A stretch of 60,000 bases of DNA from Owenia fusiformis (GCA_903813345.2 CAIIXF020000012.1:23078184-23138183), one strand, 5' to 3'; numbered from the stretch's first letter, positions 45,818 to 58,544 are shown. The notes: generated by a model not told the origin, from the sequence alone. Program-made: numbers and translations.

Positions 45818-47450
45818 TTTTTTTTTTTTTTTTTTTTATTTAAAATGAACGACAAAATATGTACATAATATTTACAGTGTACAATACATAATCAATTAGA
45901 TGAGCACTTAACTATTTTTCGACATGTTCAAAAATCAATCAGAATTAAAAATACTGTCAGCTAAAAAATATATGCTATTCTTGTTCTGTTTACCACTGGC
46001 TATACAACTTTTAAATTGGATAATCTTCATAGACGTAGTCTTGGATAATTCAGGGTTACCAAATAATATTTCATTACATGTAATACCTGGGAAATGCTTA
46101 TCCCATAAATATTTAACTTTTCTGCATTCATAAAAATAATGCACCAGGTTGTCCTGAACTAAACAATCTTGACACAGTTCATTTTGTACTTCATCAATTT
46201 GATATTTATACATTAATTTTCTGGTAGGAAATATTCTATGCATAATTTTCCACTGTAATTCTATCATTTTTGTTTCTATAAATAATTCTTTTGTAAGGGT
46301 CCATTGTTTTTCACTAAATCTATCTGGACCAATGAGCAATCTATCTTTAGTTAATTCAATTCTTACATTTTTACATGTTAAATCTTTTACACTAATGTTT
46401 CTGAACGATAAAGACTCACTGTGCTGTGGAATAGTTCTGTTTATTAACAGTCTTGAAATAATAGAATTGACTGTTGTATATTGAAACCAAGTTTCACCAT
46501 TTCTTACGAGAGTTTCACACAGTCGTTCATAAGATATCATTGTGTTATTTACAAGTACATCTGAAATATAAATTAGACCTGATCTGATCCAATTTGTAAA
46601 AAATATAGGGTTTTGTCTAAATAATACAATTCTGTTATTAAACAAATTATCATTTTCAATTCCATGGTTCTTATTGCAATCTAACCATGTTATTAACAAT
46701 TTTTTATAAAAGTTTGACTTAATGTTGTCAATACCTATGAATTTAGCCTCTGATACAGAAGACTTAAACACACTCATGTTTTTGCCTAGTTTATTAAAAT
46801 ACAATGAGGGTAATATTCTAAATGCACCATTGCCTGGTGTTGACAGGTTTTTAACCCACTTTAATAAATAAGCTTTCTGGATATCATGTACATTAATCAT
46901 TTTTAAACCACCTTTGTTATAATCCTGTATTATGATATCTCTTTTTACTTTTTCTGGCACCCGTTTCAGGTCTTCCTCTTTAAATTTGCTTTTTGACCAG
47001 AGGAACTTAAACATGAGAACATTGATTCGATTAAGCAAGTTGTCAGGCATAACAAAAGTTTGCATTAAATAACTAAACTGAGATGTCAATAATGACTTGA
47101 TTAGTGTAATTCTACCCAGTAATGTTAAATGTCTACTTTGCCAACTTTTCATTATTTTCTCACATTTTTCGAATTTAGACTGCACATTGTCATCTAAATC
47201 AAATATATGTTTTGTTGTGGAAAAAGATACACCTAACATTTTCATAACATTGTTTGGGAATAGCTTCCATTTAATATCTAAAAATTGTTCCTGGCTATAT
47301 CTTTGTCTGCCAAGCCACATGGCTTCTGTTTTACGTTTATTTACATCTAAACCTGATATTTCTTTAAATGAGCTATAAACAGTAAATAGTTGTCTAAGTG
47401 ATGCTTCATCTTTAACAAAATTTGTGGTATCATCAGCATACTGTGATATA
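45818..47450 (-). mobile_element. 5'-truncated LINE insertion with target-site duplication
   Basis: The insertion is flanked by identical 9-bp copies of ATCGGACAG (45809-45817 and 47451-47459). It ends in a 20-nt poly(A) on the minus strand (T run 45818-45837). The 5' end is truncated inside the reverse transcriptase. The intact duplication and poly(A) suggest a recent insertion. Confidence 0.93.
45935..47449 (-). pseudogene. LINE ORF2 C-terminal part (reverse transcriptase), 5'-truncated
   Basis: The frame is open from the truncation point at 47449 to the stop at 45935, about 504 codons. It starts ISQYADDTTNF, with the YADD catalytic motif of reverse transcriptase. It continues through the thumb-like region (SWQSRHLTLLGRITLIKSLL) typical of L1/Tx1-type LINEs, and has CQDCLVQDNLVHYFYEC near the C-terminus. 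The endonuclease domain and fingers are absent, so it cannot encode an active protein. No internal stop or frameshift is visible. Confidence 0.88.
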
Positions 47451-47459
47451 ATCGGACAG

Positions 47460-48004
47460 GTACAATCTCATTTAATAATGCACTGACCTATAGTACAGAC
47501 AGCAATTTTCATGAACTTTTGAAACTTCTATATTATAACGTAAAGTATTACGTACATAACTTTAAAACACATCAGTTTTAGTATCAGATCTTATTTAAAG
47601 GGGAGCACCAGCATGGTCGCATGATCAGTCGTGTGGAGGTAGGCTCCAAGATGAAATAAAAGCACTGTCCTCCTTTGGTTTATGTGAAAAGTAGCTAATA
47701 CCCTCATGTATTGGTCAGTTTGTGTGTCACATGACTAATCCACACCATATGCTTCATTCAACATATTTTATGCTATAAAGCTGCATATATAAACAGTACT
47801 TTGCAGTAAACGTACTACTGGATGAACTAAGGTCATACAGTATACTTACCTCTTGCAAATTGTAATTTATTGAATTCACAGTAAACCCATCAATTTTTAA
47901 GAAAACAAAGAATATTGTTCTCATGGATCTATTATTTATGTTAAACTAACTACAGAACTATGAAAATATAAATATAAAATAATATGTTAGGTTGAAGTCA
48001 TATA
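47460..48004. other. Intergenic AT-rich sequence
   Basis: No exon, repeat boundary or RNA gene recognised. Confidence 0.4.
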
Positions 48005-48006
48005 TA

Positions 48007-49068
48007 GTAGCCGAGACAACACAAGTCCCAAGTCTGTATTTTTACTCTCATTTCTTCACTTTTAAGAGGTAAGTCACCACATTTTGCATGCATATTCCTT
48101 GCAGAAATCCTAACATAGAATTTTATTGGTTTTGATTATACCTTATTTGTTGAAAATAGAGAAACATTTGATTCTGATTGGTCTATAATCAAAATTTGCC
48201 ATTTCAGCGACAAATGCATTATTTTAACTTTATATAAAAAATCACTACTTTTGGTGTAATAATTCCAAATTGACCACATGTTTCCTTTTTCAGCAGAAGT
48301 GTAACTATTTTGGGGTAATTAAGACATATCCGAGAAAAATGGTATGTAGAAACATGATATTTGAAATAAAACGGGGCCAAAAAGGACCCCTGAAGATGCC
48401 TGCATTATTTGAGATTTTTTGCGTGTTTTAATTTCCTGAAAAATGGATGGGGTAGGGGAGTGACATACCCTTTGGGCTTATTCCAGTAACCATTTTAATC
48501 AAATGAATGATGACATATTTGGTATCATCTTTAAGCTTGTAATGTGTGCGTTAATTTGGTACCCGTATCATGACATCAGATGCTATATATTGTGACATCA
48601 CAGTAGTAACAAACGATCTTAAAGGGGAAATTAAGCACCAAAATGCGGCAAAATAATGGTGTGACTCCACCACTGTTTTGCCAATTCACTGCTTGCCACA
48701 ATCAATGAATGCATTTCTCATTGGGGTACTCTTCCAATGCATGATCTGATGACTGGCAAAAATATCTAGGATGATAGTTATGGTCAATAAGATTAGAGAC
48801 ACCATATTGTATCTATCATTTATAACTTCAATTTTTATTAATGAAGTCAAAATGTTGCATTTGTTACACAAAATGGATAATTCTGATTATGGACCAATAC
48901 AAATCAAATGTTTCTCTATTTTCAACAAATAAATTATAAATGAAACCAATAAAATTCTATGTTAGGATTTCTTCAAGGAATATGCATGCAAAATATGATG
49001 ACTTAACTCTTAAAAGTGAAGAAATGAGAGTAAAAATACAGACTTGGGACTTGTGTTGTCTCTGCTAC
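48007..49068. mobile_element. Non-autonomous transposon with ~190-bp terminal inverted repeats
   Basis: The left end GTAGCCGAGACAACACAAGT (48007 on) and the right end, whose reverse complement reads GTAGCAGAGACAACACAAGT, match over about 190 bp with few changes. They include CTTCACTTTTAAGAG and AAATAGAGAAACATTTGATT. Flanking TA on both sides suggests a TA target. The interior has no transposase. Confidence 0.8.
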
Positions 49069-49208
49069 TAAGATGAAAATATATGTTCATGCATTTGCAT
49101 TTTTCCAAAGGGAATATTCCCATGTAAGTAAATACAGGTGCAATATATACTTTTTATTATGTATATCTATGTCATCTGTCTATACATGCGCATATACATG
49201 TGAACAAG

Positions 49209-49630
49209 ATGGTTCTGGAAAGAAATGAGCGTGGCAGATTTGCTAAAAAGCAACATACACCACAAAAGCAAGACCAATTTGAAAGTAAGTATTCATTATT
49301 CTCAAGGGTCCACTTCAAGTGATAGCTACATGTACATTGCTACAGGGTGGCCTATCATTCTGAGACAAATGTATTATCCAACGATTGTGATTTTCGAAGC
49401 TAAAATATGATATCTTCATAATGTATCTTGAGCAGATGGAAATACATTCCCATGAGATATTGTATATATAGTCAAAAGTCATAACTGTTTATTGAGTGTA
49501 ATGACGAGGTGAAAAAGGACTTGAGTTACTTTTAGGTGAAAAGGATGAGTATGGAAGTGCCAGAGGCACCAATCGAAAAGCGGTAGTTGCGAAAATAGCA
49601 AATTTCGTTAAATCTTTCCAGCTAAAATAG
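49209..49630 (+). CDS. Possible short two-exon gene (unidentified)
   Basis: ATG at 49209 opens 25 codons (MVLERNERGRFAKKQHTPQK and so on) ending at a consensus donor, GAAA/GTAAGT, after 49284. A TACTTTTAG acceptor lies before 49536, and joining them gives 30 further codons (EKDEYGSARGTNRK...) in frame to TAG at 49630, 56 residues in all. The product is Lys/Arg-rich. I recognise no family. It may be the first exon of a longer gene that splices elsewhere. Support is splice signals and open frame only. Confidence 0.35.
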
Positions 49631-49943
49631 TTTCAAGCAATCAGGGAACAAGCAGTCTTATTCTTTCATGGATATTGTCTTTAATTTTAGTCTGCTTTTA
49701 TGGTTGTCATCTTGTTTCTAGTTTTATCTACATATGTATTTCCATGAATTTGTGACTCTGTTGAAGATTTGGAAGACAATGACCCATTTATGATTTGTTT
49801 CTCTGAAACTTCCATACTCATTGAAAAGGCATATTTCCTGAAGACTTTTCACAGGGAATAGTTATCACGTGACCTTAACATACTGTAGTGTATCATGCAA
49901 CTTGGTAAGCGCCAAAGGTCCATGTAGATTAGCCTATTGTCTT

Positions 49944-50480
49944 TATTTATTTATTTATTGATTTCTCAATTCACCCCTTATAGGGTATAAGAGTACAGAA
50001 GACAAACTTAACTAATACAGTAACAAACATTAAAATAACATTTATATACATGTAAGAACATTTTTTTGCCCAGCCTCGATTAAAAATTTACAAAGTTTTA
50101 TGAGTATATTTTTGTTTGAATTCATTAATTTCTCAAACTTCTGTGTGTTTGGTCTTGTGGTATAACATTTAGGAAGGTATCTTTTTCTAATATAACTTAA
50201 AGCTTTGCATTCTAAAATGACATGAAATTCATCACCTATTCCTTTACCACATAAATCACAAAACCTATTTTCCCTAGGAATATTTTTATAACGTCCTCTT
50301 TCAACTGGAAGTTTATTATTACACAATCTGTACATAATTAGAACTTTTCTATATTTATCTGGCATACAGTCTAAATACTGTTCAAATGAAAATTCTGTTT
50401 TAAATATTTTATAGTTGTAACTTTTACTACTGACTTTCATGTCACTATTCCACTTTTGTAAAAACTGATCTTGCATCCTT
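49944..50480 (-). mobile_element. LINE 3' end fragment
   Basis: On the minus strand a frame (50476-50042) is followed by a tail of AAATA/AAAT repeats (TTTATTTATTTATTTATTG on the plus strand from 49944). The tail and frame together mark the 3' end of a non-LTR retrotransposon. The 5' part is missing. Confidence 0.75.
50042..50476 (-). pseudogene. LINE ORF2 C-terminal fragment
   Basis: 144 codons with YRLCNNKLPVERGRYKNIPR and CDLCGKGIGDEFHVILECKAL, the Cys/His-rich C-terminal motif (CxxCx8HxxxxC) common to non-LTR retrotransposon ORF2 proteins. There is no reverse transcriptase core, and the sequence differs from the LINE at 45818. Confidence 0.78.
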
Positions 50481-50944
50481 ACTTTTACTTCAGCACTGAA
50501 GTTTTAAGACAGTTGTATCTTTGGCCACAGACATTCTCTAACCACAAAATCAAAAGTGTATGTTAGATTAATGTCTTCTCAAAACAAATCACTAGCAAAA
50601 TGATCATAAAGTCACAAAACTTAATTATTTCTCCCATTTTACTTTTGTATCAGCACCATTTTTGCATTATCATTTCAGATATTACTTGTAGAATTTTGAT
50701 GCAATGAGGATTCTTCGTTACAGATGACTTTGCACCATGCAATCTCTCCAAATATCTTTATAAAAAAAGATTGCGTGATGTGTATTGTCCGCAACAAAAA
50801 TGTATTTTTCTGTAGAAATTCTAAAATTAAATTCTGAAATGGTTATGCAAATCTAGCTCCGATTTTTGGCTGATATGGAATCAGATACAGGATTCAATAA
50901 GTGATTTTTCTGATATGGGATCTGATATTGGATTTTCAATAGCT

Positions 50945-53245
50945 TTTATTATGTCACCACCAAAAGTGGTGACATATTGTTATGGTCTCCGTTTTTTTGC
51001 GACGGCGGTTGGCGTCCGGCGGTTGGTGGTTGGCGTCCGGCGGTTGGCGTCTGGCAGTTGGCGTCTGTAACAATTTCTTACAACTTCCTATAACTTAACA
51101 AATACTGTTTAGACTGACTTCAATTTTTTTCTAAATCATCTACATGGTCTCAGAAGTTCAAATCTGACTTTAGATTTGACATTTGACCTTCAATGACCTT
51201 CTCAAGGTCAAAAAGGTCTTTTTTCAACTTGCTTCACATTGACTAAATTTTTTTTCAAAATCATCTACATGTTCTCAGAAATTCAAATCTGACTTTAGAT
51301 TTGACATTTGACCTTCAAATCTGACTTTAGATTTGACATTTGACCTTCAATGACCTTCTCAAGGTCAAAAAAGGTCAAAAAGGTCTGTTTTCAACTTGCA
51401 TCAAATTGACTAAATTTTTTTTTCAAAATCATCTACATGTTCTCAGAAATTCAAATCTGACATAAGATTTGACATTTGACCTTCGATGACCTTCTCAAGG
51501 TCAAAAAAGGTCAAAAAGGTCTGTTTTAAACTTGCTTCAAATTGACTAAAAATAATTTTTCAAAATCATCTACGTGTTCTCAGAAATTCAAATCTGACTT
51601 TAGATTTGACTTAAGATTTGACATTTGACCTTCAATGACCTTCTCAAAGTCAAAAAAGGTCAAAAAGGTCTTTTTTCAACTTGCTTCAAATTGACTAAAT
51701 TTTTTTTTCAAAATCACCTACATGTTCTCAGAAATTCAAATCTGACTTAAGATTTGACATTTGACCTTCAATGACCTTCTCAAGGTCAAAAAAGGTCAAA
51801 AAGGTCTGTTTTCAACTTGCTTCAAATTGACTAAAATTTTTTTTTCAAAATCATCTACGTGTTCTCAGAAATTCAAATCTGACTTAAGATTTGACTTAAG
51901 ATTTGACATTTGACCTTCAATGACCTTCTCAAGGTCAAAAAAGGTCTGTTTTCAACTTGCTTCAAATTGACTAAAAAAAATTTTCAAAATCATCTACGTG
52001 TTCTCAGAAATTCAAATCTGACTTTAGATTTGACTTAAGATTTGACATTTGACCTTCAATGACCTTCTCAAAGTCAAAAAAGGTCAAAAAGGTCTTTTTT
52101 CAACTTGCTTCAAATTGACAAAAAAATTTTTTCAAAATCATCTGCATGTTCTCAGAAATTCAAATCTGACTTAAGATTTGACATTTGACCTTCAATGACC
52201 TTCTCAATGTCAAAAAAGGTCAAAAAGGTATTTTTTCATCTTGCTTTAAATTGACTAATTTTTTTTTCAAAATCATCTCCATGTTCTCAGAAATTCAAAT
52301 ATGACTTTAGATTTGACATTTGACCTTCAATGACCTTCTCAAGGTAAAAAAAGGTCAAAAAGGTCTTTTTTCAACTTGCTTCAAATTGACTAATTTCTTT
52401 TTTCAAAATCAGCTACATGTTCTCAGAAATTCAAATCTGACTTTAGATTTGACATTTGACCTTAAATGACCTTCTCAAGGTCAAAAAAAGGTAAAAAAGG
52501 TCTGTTTTCAACTTGCTTCAAATTGACTAAAAAAAAATTTCAAAATCATCTACGTGTTCTCAGAAATTCAAATCTGACTTTAGATTTGACTTAAGATTTG
52601 ACATTTGACCTTCAATGACCTTCTCAATGTCAAAAAAGGTCAAAAAGATCTTTTTTCAACTTGCTTCAAATTGACTAAATTTTTTTTTCAAAATCATCTA
52701 CATGTTCTCAGAAATTCAAATCTGACTTTAGATTTGACATTTGACCTTCAATGACCTTCTCAATGTCAAAAAAGGTCAAAAAGGTATTTTTTCATCTTGC
52801 TTCAAATTGACTAAATTTTTTTTCAAAATCATCTACATGTTCTCAAAAATTCAAATATGACTTTAGATTTGACTTTAGATTTGACATTTGACCTTCAATG
52901 ACCTTCTCAAGGTCAAAAAAGGTCAAAAAGGTCTTTTTTCAACTTGCTTCAAATTGACTAATTTTTTTTTTCAAAATCATCTACATGTTCTCAGAAATTC
53001 AAATCTGACTTTAGATTTGACATTTGACCTTTAATGACCTTCTCAAGGTCAAAAAAGGTCAAAAAGGTCTGTTTTCAACTTGCTTCAAATTGACCAATTT
53101 TTTTTTTCAAAATCATCTACATCTTTTCAGAAGTTCAAATTTGACTTTACAAGTTCTCAGAAATTCAAATCTGACTTGAGTTTGAACTCATAATATTGTG
53201 AGCAACTAGGTGGTGACATTTTGTCATGTTAATGCCTTGTATTTT
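50945..53245. repeat. Large tandem array of AGGTCA half-sites, copy C of the dispersed family
   Basis: It opens TTATGTCACCACCAAAAGTG and closes with AGGTGGTGACATTTTGTCAT. Between them are about 14 units of 120-150 bp with TTCAAATCTGACTTTAGATT, TGACCTTCAATGACCTTC and TCAAGGTCAAAAAAGGTCA. Each unit has four or five AGGTCA/TGACCT words. Copies A (22832) and B (29470) have the same ends with fewer units. The interior is non-coding. Confidence 0.9.
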
Positions 53246-53879
53246 ACTGTTAATCCCCTGGAAAACTGTTATAATGGAATAAAAAGATGAAATATTGCAT
53301 TAAAATTGTATTAGATGTGGCTTACATACCATATTAACATCATAGAATATTATTCTATATTTTGGGTTTTTCTGATGTTGCCCAATGTGTTCGCTCAACG
53401 TTGACTGTCGCAAGTCAATAGTAAAGCTATGGTTCATCTTTATAACAAAAATGAAATATTTTTGATTTAATTTTTATGTGTGTCATTGATCCTAATCCAC
53501 CCTGTAGTCTGGTGTTTGTAGAGCATTGCATCTCGTACAACTTATTCTCACAAATATTAAACCTCATTTACTAATTAATTTTTTGTGTGAATATGAAGAG
53601 TCCAAGCATTGCTTTTCTATGGTTATTGTATAGCTATATTTAGCCTGGATATCCATGATTTTTTAAAACAAAATCTCACCGTTAGATTTCAAGCTATTCA
53701 TGTTTACTCAGTTTTCTAATTGGAAAACAATGCAAATCTCATTTTTTCAAAGGAAATTCTAAGACGGTGAAAAATCATTAAAAAATACACAGATTCAGAA
53801 TCGGGCAAGCATGTTCCCTTATTCCTCTCAGTTAGGAGTTTCGTAAGGTGGTGGGTTTCTTTAATCAACTAGTTGACTT
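53246..53879. other. Intergenic sequence, nothing recognised
   Basis: AT-rich, no coding frame or repeat structure noticed. Confidence 0.4.
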
Positions 53880-54960
53880 AGATGCCACTTATGGAAATTA
53901 CATAAATATAAAAGAGAGTGAATATGTTCTCTTTAAAGATTGATTTGGGCATATAAATACAGTTAGTACGAGGATTGTATATAAACATATAATTGAAGAA
54001 AATGTAGAACGGCCAATCGCTGAAAATTATTGGTGCAGAAGTTTTAAGTTGGAGCATAGAAATAGTCTCTTTAAGCGAGTTTGTGAGAGGAAGATAAGTA
54101 ATGTGTCTTGTAAAATTCTTGCTCAATTTAACTTTAAACTTCTGCATAATACCATTGCTTGTGGCCATTGGCATGTAGGTGTAAATAGAAATTGTATGAA
54201 ATGTAGAGACGCAAGATATAAAACATTTGCTATTGACTGTGTATTAATTTATTTATTTATTGCATTACGACAAATACAATGTACATGGGTATAGCTAAAA
54301 ACTACAATATAAGATGATAAAACATACTACTACAATACTACACTGTTTAAATAAGGGGGTATATAATACAATGAAATACATAAACTTTGAGAAGTTTGCT
54401 TCACACTAGTTTGGAAAATTGGGTACTTAAATGACTTCATTGATTCTTTTCTGATAGCATGTATTGATAAAGTTTAGTATGTCCGACATATTAGTTTTAT
54501 ATTGCATGATAAATGTGAATTTTGTAGAATTGTCTAATGTGGTGAAAGATGGACACGATTTTTGGATGAGGAGTAAAGGTTTTTCACTATTAATGAAACC
54601 AATATGGAAGAAAATTGAAAAAATACTAAAGCTTAATATCAGATGGCAGGACATTGTACTGGAGAATATAAAAATCCATGAAAACAAGATCTCAATGTTC
54701 AGAGACTTATTATTGACAATTATTGCTTACACTGTTTATTCAAACTGGATAGCTTTCTCGGAAAAGGTTGATCTCTTTATAAATCTGAACTTCAAGTCAA
54801 AAATAACTTGCAACATTGTATTTTTCACTAATGTATATGAACATTCTTCATTCTTTGCTAGGCATTTCATACTATTTTTGGATCAATTTATTTATAATTG
54901 AATTGTAGTTCATGTATTTGTACATATGTTAAAAGTTAAATTGAATAAAAAAACAAAAAA
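53880..54960 (+). mobile_element. Broken LINE 3' end, plus strand
   Basis: Plus-strand frames at 53940-54240 (KILAQFNFKLLHNTIACGHW, then CMKC) and 54464-54898 (KPIWKKIEKILKLNIRWQDI) read like consecutive parts of a LINE ORF2 C-terminus. About 220 bp of unrelated AT-rich sequence starting with TTAATTTATTTATTTATTG separates them. The element ends in an A-rich tract near 54950. It is 5'-truncated and non-functional. Confidence 0.6.
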
Positions 54961-55539
54961 AACTGGTCATCACTCAATCTTCATGTGCTTTAACTCACTT
55001 TACTGATGCCTTATTCTTTTCACATGTCAAATTCAACTCTAATGTTCTTGGAAAATTCAAAAGAACACTTCTCTTGTTCAACTTTCACAATTTGCAATAT
55101 TCTTTGTACGTTCGCTAGATTTAAAATTACTAATTTTATTCATCTATGATTTAAGGAATACATCTGCAGTGTATGTACATGTAGTGTCCATTTTGATTCA
55201 ATAATCAATATAGATTTTGCACATATTCATTAATTTTTGCATTTGTACATTCACATTGAAACATTAAGGAAGAACAGCACAGAAGAAGGCTATAGCATTA
55301 AATTTATGAACATAGTAATACACATAAAGCTATACATTTTAATTCAAAACAAGCATGAATATGATGTAACAAGTCCTATGTATCAAGTCACATTGATGAT
55401 TTATGCCGTCTGCTACAGAGGTCAATGTGTAAGATATATTGACTGACAAGTTATGCTGTCTGCTACAGAGGTCAATGTCTAAGATATAATGAGCGGATAT
55501 ATTGATTGGATTTAGCTTGTCGAATATTGATACAAATTA
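54961..55539. other. Intergenic sequence with a short direct repeat
   Basis: A ~30-bp word, TGCTACAGAGGTCAATGT, occurs twice at about 55410-55430 and 55460-55480. No exon recognised. Confidence 0.4.
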
Positions 55540-55770
55540 AATTCTTTAGACAAGATAGTCTGCATTCACACGATCATCTTTTTGTAAATTGAAGCAGTGC
55601 ATGGTAAGATAGTTTATAATATAGATGGTGCAGACATGTAGCACAAATGTTCTCAAGTCCAAGGAAAGAAGAATGAGCCTGAAAATAAAAAGGAAAACAA
55701 TCAGCAATGATTTAATTTTTGAATGCTCCATCTTTTATCAGTATTAGTATCTACAACTGTTTTTTTAATG
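55540..55770 (-). repeat. Diverged third copy of the exon-like block seen at 56165 and 58665
   Basis: On the minus strand TTTATTTTCAG is followed by sequence aligning to the exon-like segments at 56165-56385 and 58665-58870 (GCAGAC/GCAGAT, TAGCACAAAT, AGGAAAGAAGAATG in plus-strand words). Similarity is moderate. Confidence 0.4.
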
Positions 55771-56060
55771 AGATATTTTCAATTCGTTCTTTAATATGTA
55801 AAATGACTTTTGTATAAATGAAGATGAAATGCCCCTTAGTGTTTTGGTACTTGATTGTGATGTTGGTTCTCGAATGAAGGGGTGAGGGAGAAGGGGATGT
55901 TAGACATTATTTCTTTTCACCATAGATCATGGTTTTGCGATTGATAACATGTATAGGGTTGATTTATCCTATAACACCAATATAACTAAAGAAGCAAGTT
56001 CAATGTCCTGTTTAAGAACCCCTATTACTATTGAAAATTTATTATAGCAATTCTCTCCCA

Positions 56061-57511
56061 TGTGCCAACAATGGGACTAGAATCCAAACAATTGAAATGT
56101 GTCATTGTGGAATAATCATACTGAACCAGAGAGCAAAATCATCAAATGATAGAACTGATTATGTGTTACAGTACCTTTAACAAGATGGTATGGTTTGATA
56201 TAAATGCTGCAGATAGGTAACACAAATTGTAGATTCTCTGTGGTTTCCCTTTTGTGTTTCTTTTTGTTCTCTTCAAGGCAATAGGTATGTAAATACAAAT
56301 GCTGCAGATAGGTAGCACAAATTGTAGATTCTCTGATTTCCCTTTGTGTTTCTTTTTGTTCTCTCCAAGGCAAGAGGAATGCACCTGAAAGTACATTTAA
56401 GGAAAAGATCAGCGATGATTCAATTAAAAAGAAAGAAAACCCCGAAACTAAGCCCACAATTTTAACATGAAAACCCAAAAGAAAAGACCCTTCAATCTAC
56501 AACTGTAGCTAAAATGAACACAAGACTTCAGACCTTCAAAATTTAGATCTGGAGTAGTACTTGAAGTGAACTTTAAAATTGAATCATTACTGAGTAAGTA
56601 TTGGTCAACAAAATACAATGCAATACAATACAAACAATACAATATAATACAATACAATACAATACTAAGCACTAGATCCATTATCTTGGTCATCTGGTTC
56701 GTTGGTTTTCTGGTTCGTTGGTTTTATGGTTCATTGGTTGTTTGGTTCGTTGGGTGGAGTGTTGGTTAGATGGTTGATTAATTAGTTAATTGGTTGGTTA
56801 GTTTTAACCTATTGGGTGGTCTGGTGGTTGTCTGGTTGGTTAGTTGGTTGGTTAGTAAGTAAGTTGGTTGGTTAGATTAAGCCTATTAGGTCATTGGTTG
56901 GTCGGTTGGATGTCCGGTTGGTTGGTTGTCTGGTTGTTTGACACCCCAAGAAAAAATAACTGGAGTGATGACTTCCCAAAAACTTGAATTAAACAACCAC
57001 ATCCACAATCAAAAGATCCCCATTGCTCCATCAAATCCAACTCAATAAAAAGGTGATTTGAGACCCCCCCCCCATGAAATTAAACTGGAACGGTACTGGA
57101 AGTAGCCCCCCCCCCCCCCAAGACACACACTATGGAGTGAATACCTTCCCAAAAACTTGAATTAAGCAACCCAAGCTAAAATCTAAAAGACCACTGCTCA
57201 AACAAACTAAAAAGTGAAGTGACTTGAGGCCTCCCCAATTAAAAGTAGAACCGGAATAGTACTGGGAGTAGCCCCCTGCTAATGGGATGAAACTGATTGC
57301 AAGAGATAAAACTGGGCAAAAATGTGACATCTATGGTGAGTCCTGGAAACTCGAATTAGTCCCCTCGTGAAGAAAAATGTGATGTCAACAGGATCGTCGT
57401 TTCGCAGGGACTTCACCATCTGTGCTACAAATAGATAAAAACATGTTGTAGTAGATGTTATTTTACATAAAACTTTACATAAAACTTTGCATTATACTTT
57501 ACAGTACTTAA
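56061..57511. repeat. Tandem segmental duplication, left copy
   Basis: It aligns with 58545-60000 at an offset of about 2484 bp with high identity, from TGTGCCAACAATGGGA through to TTTACAGTACTTAA. It contains an internal duplication of about 75 bp (GCTGCAGATAGGTA... GTTCTCT), an ACAAT-type microsatellite (56617-56665) and a GGTT-rich microsatellite (56690-56940). On the minus strand CTTTCAG and AAAG/GTACTG flank an exon-like segment (about 56170-56383). Confidence 0.85.
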
Positions 57512-57778
57512 ATTTACACTACTAAAAATTTACAGAATATTACAAAAGTTAAAATTTATTTCTCCCAATTTGATATAAACCAGTGGACTTCCATATTCTT
57601 GATTTTGAAACATGAACTCTATCCCCCCAGAACCCCAACCACCCCCCCCCCTCCCACATTACCTTAGAGTCCAAGTTTCTCCACCAAAGAATATGGGTCG
57701 GCCAACAAAAGTCCACCAGTAAATATCAAACTGGGAGGTGCCCCCATCCCTATGCAAAACCAGGAAGGAATACTTAAC
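57512..57778. other. Spacer between duplicated blocks, nothing recognised
   Basis: Contains C-rich runs and no clear coding frame. Confidence 0.4.
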
Positions 57779-58086
57779 TTAGGTAGCAGGAACGTCGGTT
57801 GTAGTCCTAGTTGGCACGCAGCTGTTGTCTCTGTTGTCTCCGTTGTGTCGTTGGTCATCGGGCTACTCATCTCCAAGCTGAAAGTGAACCTGAAAACAGA
57901 GGAACTAAACTGATGTAATAATTGAATAAAAAAAATGTACTTACTTTGTTGCTATGGTGAACATGAACACCTCTCGCCCATGATACTGTTTACGTGGACT
58001 GGACCTGATGGCTCAAAGTTGTCGAAAGACTGATCCAGCTGTCGCCCTAACTTAGTGTGTTCGCTGCATCTCTCTCATAGTTGTAC
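57779..58086 (-). CDS. Two exon-like segments, possible 5' end of an unidentified minus-strand gene
   Basis: Minus strand: TATCTTTCAG precedes 58086 and AAA/GTAAGTAC follows 57945, giving a 142-nt exon with stops in all frames, so non-coding. TGTTTTCAG then precedes 57889, and AA/GTTAAGTA follows 57779. The second exon has ATG at 57870 and a Thr-rich frame (MSSPMTNDTTETTETTAAC). No downstream exon in the duplicated block joins it in frame with certainty. No family recognised. Confidence 0.3.
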
Positions 58087-58544
58087 CTGAAAGATACAAG
58101 ATAAGAAAATGAAAAATACAAGGATGCAACTTGATCGAGTCACTTCCAATACAAGCGGAGGAGGGAATGCCAAGACATTCCTTTCATTGACTCTCGTAAA
58201 TTTGTCATAGCCTTGTACCCCTCCTGGCTCAAGATTTATATCATCAAGTCAACTAACTGCTTGGGCAGATGTAACTCAGTAGGAAGAATGGAATAGTGGA
58301 GTATATGTATATGTATACGACCATATGTATATTCTTTAAGACTAATTGAAATGTGGTGTTTCGCATTTCAAAGCAGTTGCCATCTTAACTTGGCCCAATG
58401 TGAAGTAGGAATGATTCAGGCAACTATCACAGACCACATGTGAAAATAATGAAACATGGCTTCATGGTACATTTGTACAGTAAGTGAAATCAAGGCAGTC
58501 ATCATTTAGTGTATTTCTTAGAAAAAATGTTTGCCAAACATACA
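58087..58544. other. Non-coding spacer before the right duplicated block
   Basis: No exon or repeat recognised. Confidence 0.35.
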
